From contig JAYXKI010000012.1 of assembly GCA_037892935.1 (NCBI GenBank), forward strand, positions 682,001-746,000: a stretch of DNA of 64,000 nt, given 5' to 3'. Each line of letters starts with the position of its first letter. The first letter of the stretch is position 1. The notes beneath the pieces are model-generated. The model was not told where the DNA came from. It made no database searches and saw only the letters and a list, made by a program, of their open reading frames with translations. Made by a program: the position numbers and the translations under genes. Below, piece by piece: positions 11,856-24,300 of the stretch. Source of the DNA: Phlebopus portentosus. Taxonomy: Eukaryota > Basidiomycota > Agaricomycetes > Boletales > Boletinellaceae.

Positions 11856-11992
11856 ACCAACAGCCAGCAAGAACAGCAAGAACAATAAGAACAACAAGAG
11901 TGGCACCAACAATAAGAACAACAAGAGTGGCACCAACAATGGCAACAACAACAACGGCAACAGCAACAGCAACAGCAACAGCAATCTTAGGC
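11856..11992 (+). repeat. Asn/Lys/Ser codon-rich low-complexity repeat
   Basis: The stretch is made of AACAA/GAACAA/GGCAAC triplet variants, with a roughly 33-bp unit (AACAAGAGTGGCACCAACAA) present twice at about 11896-11930. On the plus strand it reads SKNSKNNKNNKSGTNN and similar; on the minus strand it gives the suspicious poly-Leu. It may be part of the N-terminal exon of the DUF6698 gene, because a GTGAGA donor follows at 11996. Confidence 0.6.
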
Positions 11993-12216
11993 GACAGTGA
12001 GAGAATGCACCTCTGAGTTCGGATGCGACCTTATGAGGCTTGTCACCAGCAGCACCAACTCACGCTGACAATGCTCAGAATACGAAGTGATTCAATCTTT
12101 TCTGCGAAGACTTAGTGACAAAGACAGGAAGGAATAAGAAAGAACTGTAAGCTTCCATTATCTTGTTTCACTAATTACTGATATTTTGGCGCATATATTC
12201 AGGGCATAAAATTCAG

Positions 12217-13860
12217 ATTTGAGACGAGTCAAGCAACTCGCCCAATTCGTCAAGAGGAATATTGACCTATGGGTCAATATTCCTCATGCTGTCAACATTG
12301 GAAGGGCCGTCGCCTTTCTGGATGGCTATAATTACCTCGAACCCACTGACCTGGAATATGACGCTGATGCAAAGGAGAGGGCAGAGGATATCATCCAAAA
12401 GAGGTGAGCCCTTGAAATATCCAGTCAATCAACTTCCTTCACCATGTTCATGCGTTCTGGCTACAGTGGGAAACAGAAGGACTTGTTTATGAAGGTTTGC
12501 AACAACATCATGGCTCTATTTGACAAACAGTCTGGAATGATCAACAACCTCGATCCTGCCCAGGAAAAGGCATTTTGGAAGACGGTAAGTAGATTATACT
12601 TTTTATTCTCCATGTTGTATTTCAGTACGTTACTGTTTCAGGTACATCGCAAGGCATGTCAAGGCAGGAATAACGATATGGAGAGGATAAAGGCAAGTGT
12701 GAACATGTTAGTTCTCGGGGAAGGCAGGCCAGATCCTCCCATAGACGAAAGAGGAGGTAAGGCGAACTTTGGAATGAGCCATCCTCAATTGTTGAGGATG
12801 ATCGTTCTGATGTCCATACTACATAAGCATGGAAACAAACCAGAGTAAGTTGATATAGCATTTTCTTATTGATACTGACTTCGTTTCTTTAGCTTTGAAG
12901 ACATGGTAAAGTCTGGTAAGCTCAAGATTGACCATTTGTCTTTCCCAGCCTTCATTTTTGATATGAATAACTACAATCCTCGAAGGTCAGCGACCTCGCT
13001 TCTTCGAGGATACTATCCAGTTCGTGTGAGTTTTTTATCTCATACTTATTATTGCACTTCTAACAATTCTCGTCTCAGATTCTCAAATGGATTTTCAAGT
13101 CTCCATCATCTGCAAAAGGAGTATTGTGCTCAACTCATCGTACAAATGCACAGATCCTCGGTATAAACGTGGTAACTCCAGAAATGATCGCATATGCTTG
13201 CGTGCATATAAGTCCCTTCATTCTAAGTTTATTGCAACGTAACTCAATTCCCCTTGCTTTCCATATCACTTTAATTACTACGGTCCCTGTACAATGGCAT
13301 TCTTACCTCGCGTCGAGCGACTCTGCATACTCTTTCTCTAGGCATGCTTTTCCATCTCTAAGCAGACAAGTTGGGCTGAAGTCGATGGGCTATTCAACTT
13401 GAAGAGCTTCTATTACTCCGTACTGAAGCTCTTCAAGAACAAGGAGACTAAGTGGGCCAAGGATACATTGCAGCGGTGGACAGAGTGAGTAATGCATTTA
13501 TTTTGACACAATATATAATATATTTTATCTTTCTCTACTTTAAGGGAGATTTTCAGCTCAGAAGACCCCATGCAGCCATCGGATGAAGATGAAGACCCAG
13601 ACAACAAAACCTCTCTTGGAAACATCCTGGCTGCAATAGATGAATACAATGGACACGATTTTGCTAGTCCTGAGGATGAGCAAGATGAGGCCAACTCTGA
13701 CGTTCAAGATCGCCAGGAGATTCTCAGACCAGACAAACCTGAAGATGAAGTGCAAACAGAAAATGAAGAAGAAGAAACGAATCAAGAACTTGATCAGGAC
13801 AGTCAAACTCAAGAGAACTCACAGTATATTGAACTCGCTTTTGAAGGCATGGAAGACTAG
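12217..13860 (+). CDS. DUF6698 domain protein
   Basis: The exons can be joined in phase: 12217-12403, one beginning near 12440 to 12584, 12642-12844, 12893-13025, 13079-13201, 13342-13484 and 13545-13860. The protein contains the features of the agaricomycete DUF6698 family: RVKQLAQFVKRNIDLWVNI at the start, the PPIDERGGKANFGMSHPQL region, an FPAFIFDMNNYNP block, KWIFKSPSSAKG, VTPEMIAYAC, and SWAEVDGLFNLKSFY. It ends in a strongly acidic Glu/Asp/Gln tail of about 95 residues. No signal peptide or membrane segment is seen. The family is abundant in mushrooms and has no known function; its neighbours here are transposons. The true start is uncertain: an Asn/Lys-rich exon at about 11806-11995 or the ATG at 10098 may be the 5' end. 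Confidence 0.8.
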
Positions 13861-14957
13861 AGTATTGTTTCTTTTCCCTCGTAACCACTCTTCTCGACTT
13901 GGAATTGCGCTCAATCCTTAGCTCTGGTATGCAAACTGACCCAAGATGTTTATCATGGCTTTCGAAGGCTCGCATCACTATTGTTCGCTCAAATGCTCTA
14001 CTGAAGAAACTAGCTTCATTTCCTTGCTCCCTTTACTCAGTCTCCAAGGTATTCTAGTCGCTTAAGTGCTTTTATTGCTCTCGAATCGCTTATTACTGCT
14101 ATGTAATCACTTTAAGTACATATATTACTTATACCGAGATACAATAACATGATCAAACTTAAAGCCACCTGATAAAGTACAATAACAAGTATGACTGCAA
14201 TTATCGCTTCTGGAGTGCTTACATTAAAACAAATTGCTTACTGGACTTGAAAATGGCTATACCTGCTTGTAGAATAATTTATGCACTATAAACTCTTTCA
14301 TATATTGGCAAGTTATTTACAATTTCAAAATCACTTTGTAATTCTGCCTTGCTTCTGGTTTGCTTGTAGTACCTTATGGTGTGCTGACAAAATAATTTGT
14401 CCCTTACAATTGCTTTCATGTGTTATACCTATTATACCAATTTTACATGCTTATAAGCACCTTAAAATTACTTAGACATTTTCCCGATGTTGGACCTGAG
14501 CCCTACTGGATCTGGACAACATGCAAATAGCTAATGTAGGACCCGTGAAGTTGTGTCCGGAGAAGCTGCATACTTTCAGGTCGAATGAGTTTTCAAACAT
14601 CTGCAAGTTAAGACTCGAGAATGTGGTGCACATCAGAGAGCACAGAGCACCGTGGATCGGCTGTTCAATCGTGCCGATCTGAGAATCAGTGACAGATTCC
14701 CACGAATACAAAGTGATCTTGCTACTTGAAAAGCTTCAAATTCAAACTTCGCACACACCATCTACCCGATCGTGTAACCATGTAAAAGGCAGTAGCACTG
14801 CAACATCCGATTCGCATGCTCCGCTACTTAATCAATAAGAAATGTGGACCGCACATGACTATTCATTGACCCTCTATTCATTGAATCATAAGTTTCTGGT
14901 CTATCTTCATCACTTTCTGGTGCAATGATACTATCCTGAGTGGCAATGAGAGACGAT
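13861..14957. other. AT-rich intergenic DNA
   Basis: I see no convincing gene. Only short, compositionally biased frames occur, and no repeats or RNA signatures stand out. It separates the DUF6698 gene from the convergent secreted-protein gene. Confidence 0.5.
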
Positions 14958-15849
14958 CTAAGGGTTGATGCTGAACATTCTGAATTATTCATAAGAATAA
15001 TGTATACATGTCATGATCTCAAAAACTCACAGTATGCTGAATCTGTCGTTCGCAGAGGTGCAATTTGCTCCAGTGCTGATACCCGATTCAAGACAGTTGC
15101 TATCAGCGAATCCCGAAAACGCAGCCTGATGGTAGAACGCTGTTAGAGAATCTATGGTGCAGAAAAAGATAATGTACAGGGCCTTACGAGCTCGTCCCAG
15201 CAGTATTCGTGTGCTGAACCAGCAGAAAGATTGATCCACTCGATTGCACCTGGATACTCGACTTGTCAACTGCGTCTGTGAGAAGGAAGAGGATACAAAT
15301 AGACGTACACGATTGGAATGTGAGGAGTTGAAAAGATTTTGTATGAACAGTGAACGTTGGTCCCACTGCTTCAGGAATGACTTTTAAAGAGTCGATGAGG
15401 ATTGAACAGTCATTGCCGACTGGAAGAGATGGCGTTAGATTAGTGCAAGCGCAAGTTACTAGTTGGAGCATAGTTTCAGCACAGTTTGCATTCGACAGGA
15501 TTTTTACTGCTGAAAGCGTACCTGGCTGTCCGCACTGGCATACCGGAGTACTCTGTGTGCATTCGCTGGCAGAACGTCTCAAAAGACCCGGAATGCTATC
15601 GGGAGCAGCGATGAATGCCTTCGTGGCAAGCGTCGGTACAGTGGCGCTAGCGGACAAGCTACCATCTGGGCATTCGAATGTGACGCTTTGGATGTCGTTC
15701 CCGTTCAAGTTGATCGTCGTAGATTTGACTAGACTAGCGGAAGGACACAGCGAGAGACCATTGCTTTGGAGAAATCCCTTAGGAATGTTTGCTCCAAGTG
15801 TCGTCAGAGAAAAGTAGAGGGATAGCGTGATAGCAGCGAGATGTCTCAT
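14958..15849 (-). CDS. Secreted cysteine-rich protein, paralog A (possibly Y3-like)
   Basis: The N-terminus is a clear signal peptide (MRHLAAITLSLYFSLTTLGA). The mature part keeps the family pattern seen in two neighbours: LCPSA, FECPDGSLS, a dibasic site before ASECTQSTPVCQCGQP, then CACTNLTP, NDCSILIDSL, AVGPTFTV, FQSC, NLSAGSAHEYCWDEL and a C-terminal CLES...NCTSANDRF. Four or five short introns interrupt it. A final intron like those of the paralogs would move the stop from 15027 to 14958. The DCxxLIxxL...GPTFTV...C half vaguely resembles the glycan-binding Y3-like domain of mushrooms; I hold that loosely. The LRR/A dibasic site suggests propeptide processing. Extracellular location is inferred; function is unknown. 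A TATA box lies 58-65 bases upstream of the ATG. Confidence 0.78.
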
Positions 15850-15906
15850 TTTCGCAAACGAGTGAAATGCGCTTTGAGGAAGAGACTACAGGCCTAACTT
15901 GAGCCA

Positions 15907-15914
15907 CTTTATAG
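15907..15914 (-). promoter_or_regulatory. TATA box of secreted paralog A
   Basis: CTATAAAG on the minus strand lies 58-65 bases upstream of the ATG at 15849, the same spacing as in paralog B and the aspartic protease gene. Confidence 0.6.
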
Positions 15915-16800
15915 GATATCCCACCTGACTGTCTCCGGAAGGCATCCGCTGCCGAACCAGCTTTGGGTTAGGTGCATCTAGATGCTGAGGAACAGACAAC
16001 CTGCAGTGTGGCATCTGGAATCCTCTAAAAACCAATGCATGCTGAATATGACAGGTTCAGATCATTCTGATGAAAAATTATCGGCAGTCAAGCGCACTAT
16101 CGGAATTTTTTTAATCCGATGAATCGACTCGGAGGAAGCTAAGCACGGGTGATCACATTTCTGAGCTATACTGGACGAGCAGGACGCATGGAGAGGGTTT
16201 GAATTGAATAAAAACCAACAGAAGACCTTGCAGTAAGCCACAAAGATGCGCACCCGGGCACCGCTCCTTGCCTCGGGGATTCACGAAGCACCCGACACAG
16301 ACCTGTGAAGATCCGCACAATGCGCATCAGAAAAAGGGCTTTACCGATACTCCTACCTGGTCTCGACCAGGGCAAACCAGTGCAGGAGAAAAGGAGAACT
16401 CGAGATCTGGTGTTTCCATCCATTGTATTCTGGTCGACTCGGTTGAAAAAAAGCACGAGTTTTTGCGCACACTCGCTCAGCGGTAAAAATTAGTTTGCAG
16501 CGACGGGTGGAAACTACGCCACAACGGCGAATTACACAGTTCCCACGAGTACGTAAACGATTCAACCCCATTTCCGGATTACGAGGTTTGATCGAGAGAG
16601 GCTTTAATAAACACAAACCCTCACGGTCTATACTTGCTATTGCTATCATATTGGAAGCCCTTTGTCGCCGAGGATAACCCGAACAGTTCTCAAATATTTT
16701 GCAAATAATGTCCAAGATACTTGCTACATCAGAGTCACTTCTGAATCTTGGGTAGACTACAGAGTTGGAAAAGTCTGACAGCCATTAGTCTGCCGTTCCG
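15915..16800. other. Intergenic region between secreted paralogs A and B
   Basis: No gene is recognised. Short frames on both strands lack domains or codon bias. The two flanking genes are both on the minus strand, so this holds the 3' end of B and the promoter of A. Confidence 0.5.
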
Positions 16801-16822
16801 GTGAGGAATTAATAGCTCTAGT

Positions 16823-17710
16823 TTAAGAGCTGACCCGGAACAACCTGAAATCGCGGTTACAATCCAACACCAAGAGCGTTAGTATGTTTACTCACTGGAG
16901 ATTCCACAGTCCATCGTTAGGGGTGCAAGACGCTCCGGAACTGACATTGTCTTCGAGACAGTCTTGGTTGCTCAGACCCATAAGTGCGCTCTACCACATG
17001 GAACAGAATCAACAACTCCCTCAAACCTCTAGAAGAGAAAGAAAGAGCTGACCATTTCGTCCCAGCAATATTCAAGAGGTTGGTTTCGAATACCATTAGC
17101 CAGGTTAGAGAACTCGATTGCGCCTAAAGAAGAAATTAGTTGGAGGAAGTATGATATACATGTATGCGCGCACATGACTCAAACTGGAGAAGCTGGAAAG
17201 TCCTAGGCTGGACTACAAAAGTGGATCCTTGGAGCTGCGGGATGATTTGAAGAGAGTCGATGAGGATCGTGCAGTCAAGTCCGGTTGGCGCGTTAGGGGT
17301 TGGGTTCGTGCAAGCACATGTGGCTTATCAAAACGTACATTCACCAATCACCGTTTATATCCGCATTGGGTAGGAGACTCACTGGGTTGACCGCACTGGC
17401 ACTCCGGAGCAGCAGTCTTGCATTCAGCTGCATTGCGTTTTGCTACATGCGACAAAGTGTTCGGAATGATGACAGGGAATCTTGCCACGAGCGAAGATTC
17501 ATCGTCACGCGCGGATAAGTTATCATCCGGGCATTCAAAGGTAGTGCTCTTGATTTCATTACCGTTCACGTTAACGGTCGTGGAATTGACGACAACGGCG
17601 GAAGGGCATGATGCGAGTCCCCTGCTCTGGAGAGCTCCAGACGCAACGGACGTACCAAGGGTTCCAATCGAGAAGAATAGGAGGAGAGCAGTTGTAGCGA
17701 TATGCATCAT
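16823..17710 (-). CDS. Secreted cysteine-rich protein, paralog B
   Basis: The signal peptide (MMHIATTALLLFFSIGTLGTS) is followed by the same ordered motifs as paralogs A and C: SCPSA, FECPDDNLS, NAAECKTAAPECQCGQP, TCACTNPTPN, LDCTILIDSLQIIPQ, GSTFVVQP, FESC, GAIEFSNL, LEYCWDEM and CLEDN...SCTPNDGLWNLQ. Introns fall at matching places, and the last one splits the Gln codon before a short tail (LFRVSS) that matches the tail of paralog C (SLRVGS). That conserved tail and split codon support the predicted end at 16823. The protein is expected to be secreted. Its function is unknown, with a possible Y3-like carbohydrate-binding fold. It appears intact. Confidence 0.76.
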
Positions 17711-17768
17711 TGTCAGCTCGCGAATAAGATCCCTTAGGATGGAGATTTTCGTCTGATTTGACTCTCGT

Positions 17769-17775
17769 TTTATAC
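17769..17775 (-). promoter_or_regulatory. TATA box of secreted paralog B
   Basis: TATAAAA on the minus strand lies 59-65 bases upstream of the ATG at 17710. Confidence 0.6.
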
Positions 17776-19070
17776 GATTGTAGACGCACAACGCTTCGTC
17801 TGTTCCGTTCAGGACGAGTCTCTTCTCATCCGCTTGGGGCTAGCCCACAAGTCCTAGTCTGTTAACGTCAGAATACTGGTGACGTGGTCCGAAACCTATC
17901 CTTGAGGAGCCGCAAGCTATGTACGGCTTCAACGGGACAGTCCTTTCGACCAATGAGAGTCAATAGGAACTCTATAGCATCGGCAGGTACACTGAAAGAT
18001 TCGTAGCACATGGCCCTTGAACAAAGAATTCGCAACGCACCGTGCATCATCACACGTAAATGCGTACTCCAGAAGATCATGAAGCCTCGGCATCCTGGTC
18101 GAACTTGCACGATGTGCGGTTCTTGTCGAGTAAAAGAACCATACAATGCGGAAGAGACATATGTAGATCGTCGCTCAGAGCGCCGCCGAAGGCAACTCTG
18201 TGATCACATATCCAGAAACAGTAGCGGGCATGCTACGTTCCTGGCTATTTCGAGCCCCAGCGACTTGTGCACCGCCAGATGCAAGGCACGCCCTTCCCGG
18301 AAGCCTACTTCCGTTCCAGGTACTTTCTGGACTTTTTTTTTTTTTTTTTTTTCCCCCGAGCCCAGGTTCCGCGGTTTACCTCAACGCCGCTGTAAGATTG
18401 CACCGCGGTGTCTTGAGGAAGAGAAGAAGAATAATCTTTTGTTTGTATTCTGCCCGTGGTCATCAGACATGAGTGGTGCCTTGAAATTCGCGGTATGAGA
18501 GAATGCAGGAAACAGGTCCTGACGCAACGAAGGCGTCCTCCTTGCCGAGCGGTAGAAACTCTCCAACGTCGAAGCATTGTTCTGACTCAAATAAGGCCAA
18601 ATAATATCACGTGCTCAGTTACCGTTCTCACAGCTGATCTTCCAGATTTCAATTGACAGCCATTTTATTTTCCACAGCTCCAGAGGGATGAGCTAGGTCA
18701 TGTACAGGACCACTTCTTCATTATAAAGTACTACTGAAATCTTAGAGGGTAAGTATCGCTGATATTTTATTTGTTTGGCTCCAACCAATCACATATCAAA
18801 GTTAAGAAGCTCTCAGGTTTATGTAAAAGTCACCGCGGAGAAAAACACAGCCACGGATGACTGTGTTCTGTCTATCATCTGCCTTTGCCCGGGGTAAGAG
18901 CAAAGCGTAGTTGATGCCGATCGTAGGCGGAATCGTGAGTGGTTTCAAAACCAGTGAATCGCCATGACATGAGCTAACTTACGTGAACACGGAAGGACCT
19001 GACGGGGGGGACGATCGGTGAGTTTGACCGCTGGCTAACGTAACGTTGAACTGTGATGTCCATTCTACAG
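17776..19070. other. Intergenic region with a poly-T run
   Basis: I find no supported gene. A run of about 20 T's (18332-18352) is followed by a short CCCCC stretch. Open frames on both strands are short and lack recognisable domains. The first exon of the DUF6533 gene should lie in the last few hundred bases but could not be fixed; an ATG at about 18916 is one candidate. Confidence 0.45.
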
Positions 19071-21063
19071 CCGCATTTGGTACATTACTCGTTCGTGTTT
19101 TGATCATTGTTTGCAAACTCGCTTGGATTACGATCGTGTTTTCTTGGTTTCCTAGGTTTACGATGTTTTCTTTGTCACCTTTGATCGAGAGGTTCGCCAG
19201 TGATACATTACATTCTCGGGCAAAATCCTAACACAATCGTCTTGAAGGTGGCTCTCGTCTGGACCGCCCGATGGAATCTCGGAAAGGTGAGTTCTTGAGA
19301 TATTTCCTCGGTGCCGGCTTGTAAAGTAACATCCGTCTAGGTGCTCTTCTTTCTCAACCGGTATCTTCCGTTCTTCGACACTTTTCTCTCGTTGCATCGT
19401 GAGCTTCCTTTCATTCATTCATAACTTTATGTAACATACCTTATACAGTCTTGCTTGGAAAGAATACCGACAAGGTGTGTACTCCATCCCTTTGGTAGAT
19501 TTTAATTCTCCGCGATTAAATAAGGTCCAATTCATCCAAGGGGTGCCTTCTTGGATTTAGCGCGGTGACATGTACGTTCAATAGCCTCCCGAATCCGTGG
19601 ATTAGTCCGGATGAGTAGACTGACATTGCCTTGGAATGATCAGGGCTGATCGTAGTAGGGATAATCGTCGCGGAAGGTTAGGCCTTTTTCCCGGAAGTTG
19701 GCTATCAAACCGTTCTTCCATCTATAATCTAACAGCCATTCTCATGTTGCGAACATACGCAATTTGGGAGCGGAAACGATCCATTTTCATCACTCTTATC
19801 CTTCTTGGATGCGTAAGCCGGACGTTACTTCGGTTGTTGGCTACATTGAAAACATACTGCAGGGCACGTTCATTCCTGGTATTATCGTCACTCAATTCGA
19901 AGTCGAGTCCCTCGCTTGTGGGTCCCAAGAACTATGTCTTTTCTCGACGACCTTAAGCCTCCTTTTAGACGTTGCAAATCCTAACGGTGGCTGCACGAAG
20001 ACGAAACCCTCGAGTCCGGTCATTTTCGTCGCGTTTTTGCTTCTTATCTTGTGCGAAACGAGTGAGCAATGTTGGAAATATCGTATCTGCCATCTTCGTT
20101 GACCATTCATACAGCCATCGTCATCTTGACGCTCGTTAGAGCTCGGCATCATTGTACGTCGGCTTTTACTTCCGTTGATTTTCATATTAAAATTAATGTG
20201 CCTAGATCTTTCTCGCCAGACTCGATCACCCTTAATCTGGCAACTATATAAAGATGGTGTGGTTAATTTTTAACGGTTAGTTCTGATGCTGATGTTCGTT
20301 TCTTGTAGGCTTGCTCTATTATGTATACTTATTAGGTTTGGCACTGGAAGGTCATGTTCAAACTTCTCTTCTGACCGATGAACCGTTCTCCGCCAGCCTT
20401 TTCACTTGTCAATCTCATCACAGCCGTTGCAGCTCCTGTAAGATAGACTTTCGTCTCTGTCAAGTTCAATAAATAACGGTCGTTTGTTGACAGCCCGCAT
20501 ATACTAATTGGCTAACGACGTGAGCTTTTTCTCCTTTCTTAAATCTTGAGCAGAATCTCTGATCCATTCTGACCAATACACACCACAGTCCTCAACGTGT
20601 CATGCACAGTCTGCTCTGTACACGTGTGCTATTGCACATCCGCTCACATAACACGGACGCCGATTCAGAAAACATGTCGACACAAGTCGCTATGTCTTTC
20701 ACACCGTACTATGATCAAGGACGGACGGGAATGACGCACAGCTCTGCCACGGCGTCCGGTTCTGGCTCAGGTTCAGGTTCCGACGCTGATACGCGACTTT
20801 TCCTGACATTCTCTAGTCATACCGAAAGTACGAGTCCTAGTGAAGCCCGAAGTAGTGTCTTCCGATATAAGGAACTTGCATTAGCAAGTCCTGGCGTGGA
20901 AAGTTCCGTAATAGAAACCCCGCGAAGCCCGCGCATTGCAGAAGAGATCGAGCTACAACCATTATCACGACCATCAGAGCCTCAAGTCCGATTTACTGGT
21001 CCGCTCGAAGGTATTCCAGAGCCGCGCTCACCTACGAAGGGAAAGGATCGACAGGGTTCATAG
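19071..21063 (+). CDS. DUF6533 domain multi-pass membrane protein
   Basis: The N-terminal DUF6533 signature is spread over small exons: AAFGTLL, then VYDVFFVTFDRE (from about 19156), then VALVWTARWNLGK, then VLFFLNRYLPFFDTFLSLH (19340-19397). Transmembrane helices follow: LMLRTYAIWERKRSIFITLI (from about 19744), PVIFVAFLLLILCET (about 20015-20060), AIVILTLVRARHH (about 20115), YRDGV and LLYYVYLLGLAL (about 20310-20345). The last exon starts near LQRVMHSLLCTRVLLHIR (20590) and carries a Ser/Gly-rich cytoplasmic tail ending at 21061-21063. The overall plan is the seven-helix DUF6533 family, large in Agaricomycetes and of unknown function, possibly receptor-like. The 5' end is incomplete, and some middle exon limits are uncertain. 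Confidence 0.75.
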
Positions 21064-21320
21064 AACACATGAGCAGAGGCTGGCACTTTTGTTTCGCTTT
21101 CTCTTCTATTGCTATCCGTATGTATATTCCCAGATACGTTTGATATCCTTGTTGCTATCTGTCACGACTTGGACTTTGTGTAATATGTGTATGAATGTTG
21201 TATTTGTAGTACCCTATCTGATAGTAGATAATTCCTCCAAAATAAAGAAAGCAAATACAAAATACGAGGCTATCAATTATAAGGTGCAGTTGTGACGAGC
21301 TCGAATGATATCTTAATATC

Positions 21321-24300
21321 TTACTTGGCTCTCATCTTTTTGCGACCTCTAAAGCCTTTGAATGCCACCCCACTATCAGAGTCGTCCTCTAGAAGAGCTG
21401 CAGCACGCTTCTTCGTTTTTGCGCCTCGTTTCGTGGGTGAAGCAGGCGCCTTCGGCTTTTCAACGTCTGCAGTTGATTGGGCCGTGGAGCGTAACGTGGG
21501 AGGGGCAGGTTCCTCGTCGGACATGTCTGCGTCCAGCAAGTCGAGGTCGAACTCCTCGTCCCCATGACTTTCCTTCTCGGCACTTCGAATCTCATCCTCA
21601 TCGTCGTCACTAAGGAAGAGCTGCTGCCTCTTCCCATTCGCCTTCTTCCCATTCGCCGCTGCACGCGTCTTCCTTATAGCGTGTGGCTGAAGTTCCTCGC
21701 TCTCCTCGTCATCATCGTCAATGATTTGCAGCGGACGACTTCTTGTTCTCCGAGGCACTTCCTGCGTCTTGGTCTTCACTGCCTTGCTCTGTGTTTGTAT
21801 CTGATTCTGGCTTCGTGGCTTAGACATCTGGGAGGACGGTCCGGCCTTGGGTTGGAGGAATGCACGATTCTGGGCCTGGCTGGGCTGCAATAAGCTTTGC
21901 TGAGGGAAAGAAGAATCACTTTGGGATGCCCCCTGAGACTGATGTTGACTCTGTGACCCTCTCCAATAAGCTAAAATAACGAAGGTCAACCGATAAACGA
22001 TACTCGCGCAGAACAAACCGAGAATACGCACCAGGACCCATGCCATAATCATTCTCGACATTCGCTACCAACTCGACAGGGGGCCGTTCCCGAGCATTCG
22101 TTTTCTTTTGCAGTAAATATCAGCATTATTCTGATCAGCATACACTCGAAAAATGCACACCTTCCTGAACTTCTTGAAGTCCGGCCCCTTACTCAGTGCG
22201 ACACTCGCCTCTCTACTTGACTCGGTATGCTTCTCCGGGACTTCCATCTCAACGATTACCATGAAGTTGCCTCTGATATTGCTATCGTCGCCGAAGTCAG
22301 CGAGTACTTTCCAGTCATCTGCTTGTGCGTCACTCTCTTGCTCCGGCTTTGAGATACGCAAGTTGTTAAACTCCCGGTCAAAGTCATCTTCTCGCCGCCT
22401 TCCTTTCTTCGTCGAGGCAAGCGCTTGGAGGAACGCTGCATCTGTATCGTGCTGACCTGGTGCTGCACCAACCCTCGAGCCCGTTCGCTTGTGAACCTGT
22501 GTGCTGTCAAAAGCTTGAGTCTGGACTTGGGATGTCGGTCCATTTGCTTTCGGCGGAGGCCTGACGTGTGGTTGAGTCTGCGGAGCAACGCTATCAATGT
22601 CCATCTCCGCGTTCTCGCAATTTGCTGTACTATCAACAGGTAACGATTGGCTTCCTTCCTCTTCTTCAGGAATTGCGACTAAAGGAGGACGTGAAGGCTC
22701 GTTCGCGTCGTTTTGCTGGTCACCATTTTCACCGCTAGCCTGCGAAAACATCTGGCTATCCAGTATTCCACCGCTACCTCCATTCGTCATCTGAGATGCT
22801 ACTCGATCAGGATCCGTCTCGTCAAAGAGAGCCTTGAAACGTTTTAATGGCGGCTGAGCTGCAGCTGGGGTGGTTGCTGCTGCGATTTCTTCTTCCAGAC
22901 TTGCGAGAATGGGGTTGTAGTCCTTGTCAGCCCTGGCGCGCTTCTTCAGTCGGCTCGAGCGTCCAGTTGTGGTCTAAGATTATTGAGTCAGTAGTACATC
23001 TAGAGCGAAGAGAGCTTAGCCCTTACTGCTTGTGATGAGGGTGGCTTTTCAGCCGCTTGAGATTCCTCCGGAGGCACAGAGGTACCTCGATCATTTTGTG
23101 CATCAGCAACGAGAGGTACAGATTGTGAGGAGGACAAAGACGGGTCGTCCACACCAAGAAGCTGTGCCTGAGTTGCATTTGTTCTTGCTCGACGAACGAG
23201 CGGCTGAAAAGGTTCTCGGTACTTGTAAAGACGTCAGCAAGGACGACTCACCCTTCGTCGCGTAGTTGGAGCGCTGAGACTCTCGCTCTCCAACTCTGCT
23301 TGTTGCTCGACAGAAGTTCCACAAGCTTGCTGTTCTTGTTGCTCATCGTGCCTAGCATTTTCAGTGTACTCATGGGCGGGTGATTCAACCGATCGAGACG
23401 AAGAGGCATTCCCTTCTTGTGCAATTCCATCGTCATTTTTGGGCATCTCGTTGCTCTGAGACTGCACGGAAGAAGGTCTATCTTCATACGTATTCGGTAC
23501 TCTGTCAGGAAGAGACGAGTCTATGACAAATTGATTAAGTGTGCTTTGAGGAAATGAACCCGAATTGACCTATCTCTGTTGGCATAACTGTCGAACTGAT
23601 CCGACTAGTATCCAGAGACACAACTGCGGACAGTAGCTGCGAGAGCGAAACAAAACATAACTCGGCGCTATCTCGTACAATGAGTTTTTTTTTTTTCATT
23701 CGAATGAAAACACAGCAAACTTACTCACTTTCTCAATTCTTCAAGCATCCCGTTCCAAGCTTCCCCGGACGCAATCTTCAAAATCTCCGTGTCTCCAATA
23801 ACACTTAAGTTTCTTCCTCCTTCAGCATCCGACTTGCGTCTATTGCGCGAAAGTGACTGCTTCCATCGCGTTAACCCTGCAGAGACGTCGAACACCTCAT
23901 ATTCACCACCACCTCGCTCCACAAGCGTTCGAGTCTCTGAACCAACTTCTCGTCCCTTCTCCCCTACGAAGAGGAATCTCCACCCTTTCAACATTCCAGC
24001 ACGCCGTTCATCGGGTTCCCATAATGAGAGTGATTTCAATGATGCAGGAAGATCAGAGTCGACTTTCGGCACATGCTGTGACACGATTGGAAGGCGAAAG
24101 TCGGATTCAAGCACGGAAGGTCCATCTGGAGACGTCATTGTTTCGCCTAGATGTAGTAGCTCTGTGAGCCAATCAGGCCTCACGATATGGGCACGGTTGA
24201 GGAGGGATATCGCAATTGACGTCGATACGCTGAGCGTACCAGTCAGATGGTGAGTCACCTCCGGGCGGGGTGTTGATACCACCTTGACACCCAAAGAAGC

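Noticed and set aside
11745..11984. Poly-leucine N-terminus on the minus-strand frame at 10761-11984
   Set aside because: It is the antisense of an Asn/Lys/Ser triplet repeat that is more sensible on the plus strand; a real signal anchor would not have about 40 Leu/Pro residues, so I moved the start to 11744.
16960..17000. tRNA-like string GTGGTAGAGCGCAC on the minus strand
   Set aside because: It lacks a matching acceptor stem and TPsiC arm and lies in a coding exon (SALMGLS) of secreted paralog B.
18010..18498. 162-residue plus-strand open frame crossing a poly-T run
   Set aside because: The frame reads through a long T-run as poly-Phe and shows no domain or sensible codon use.
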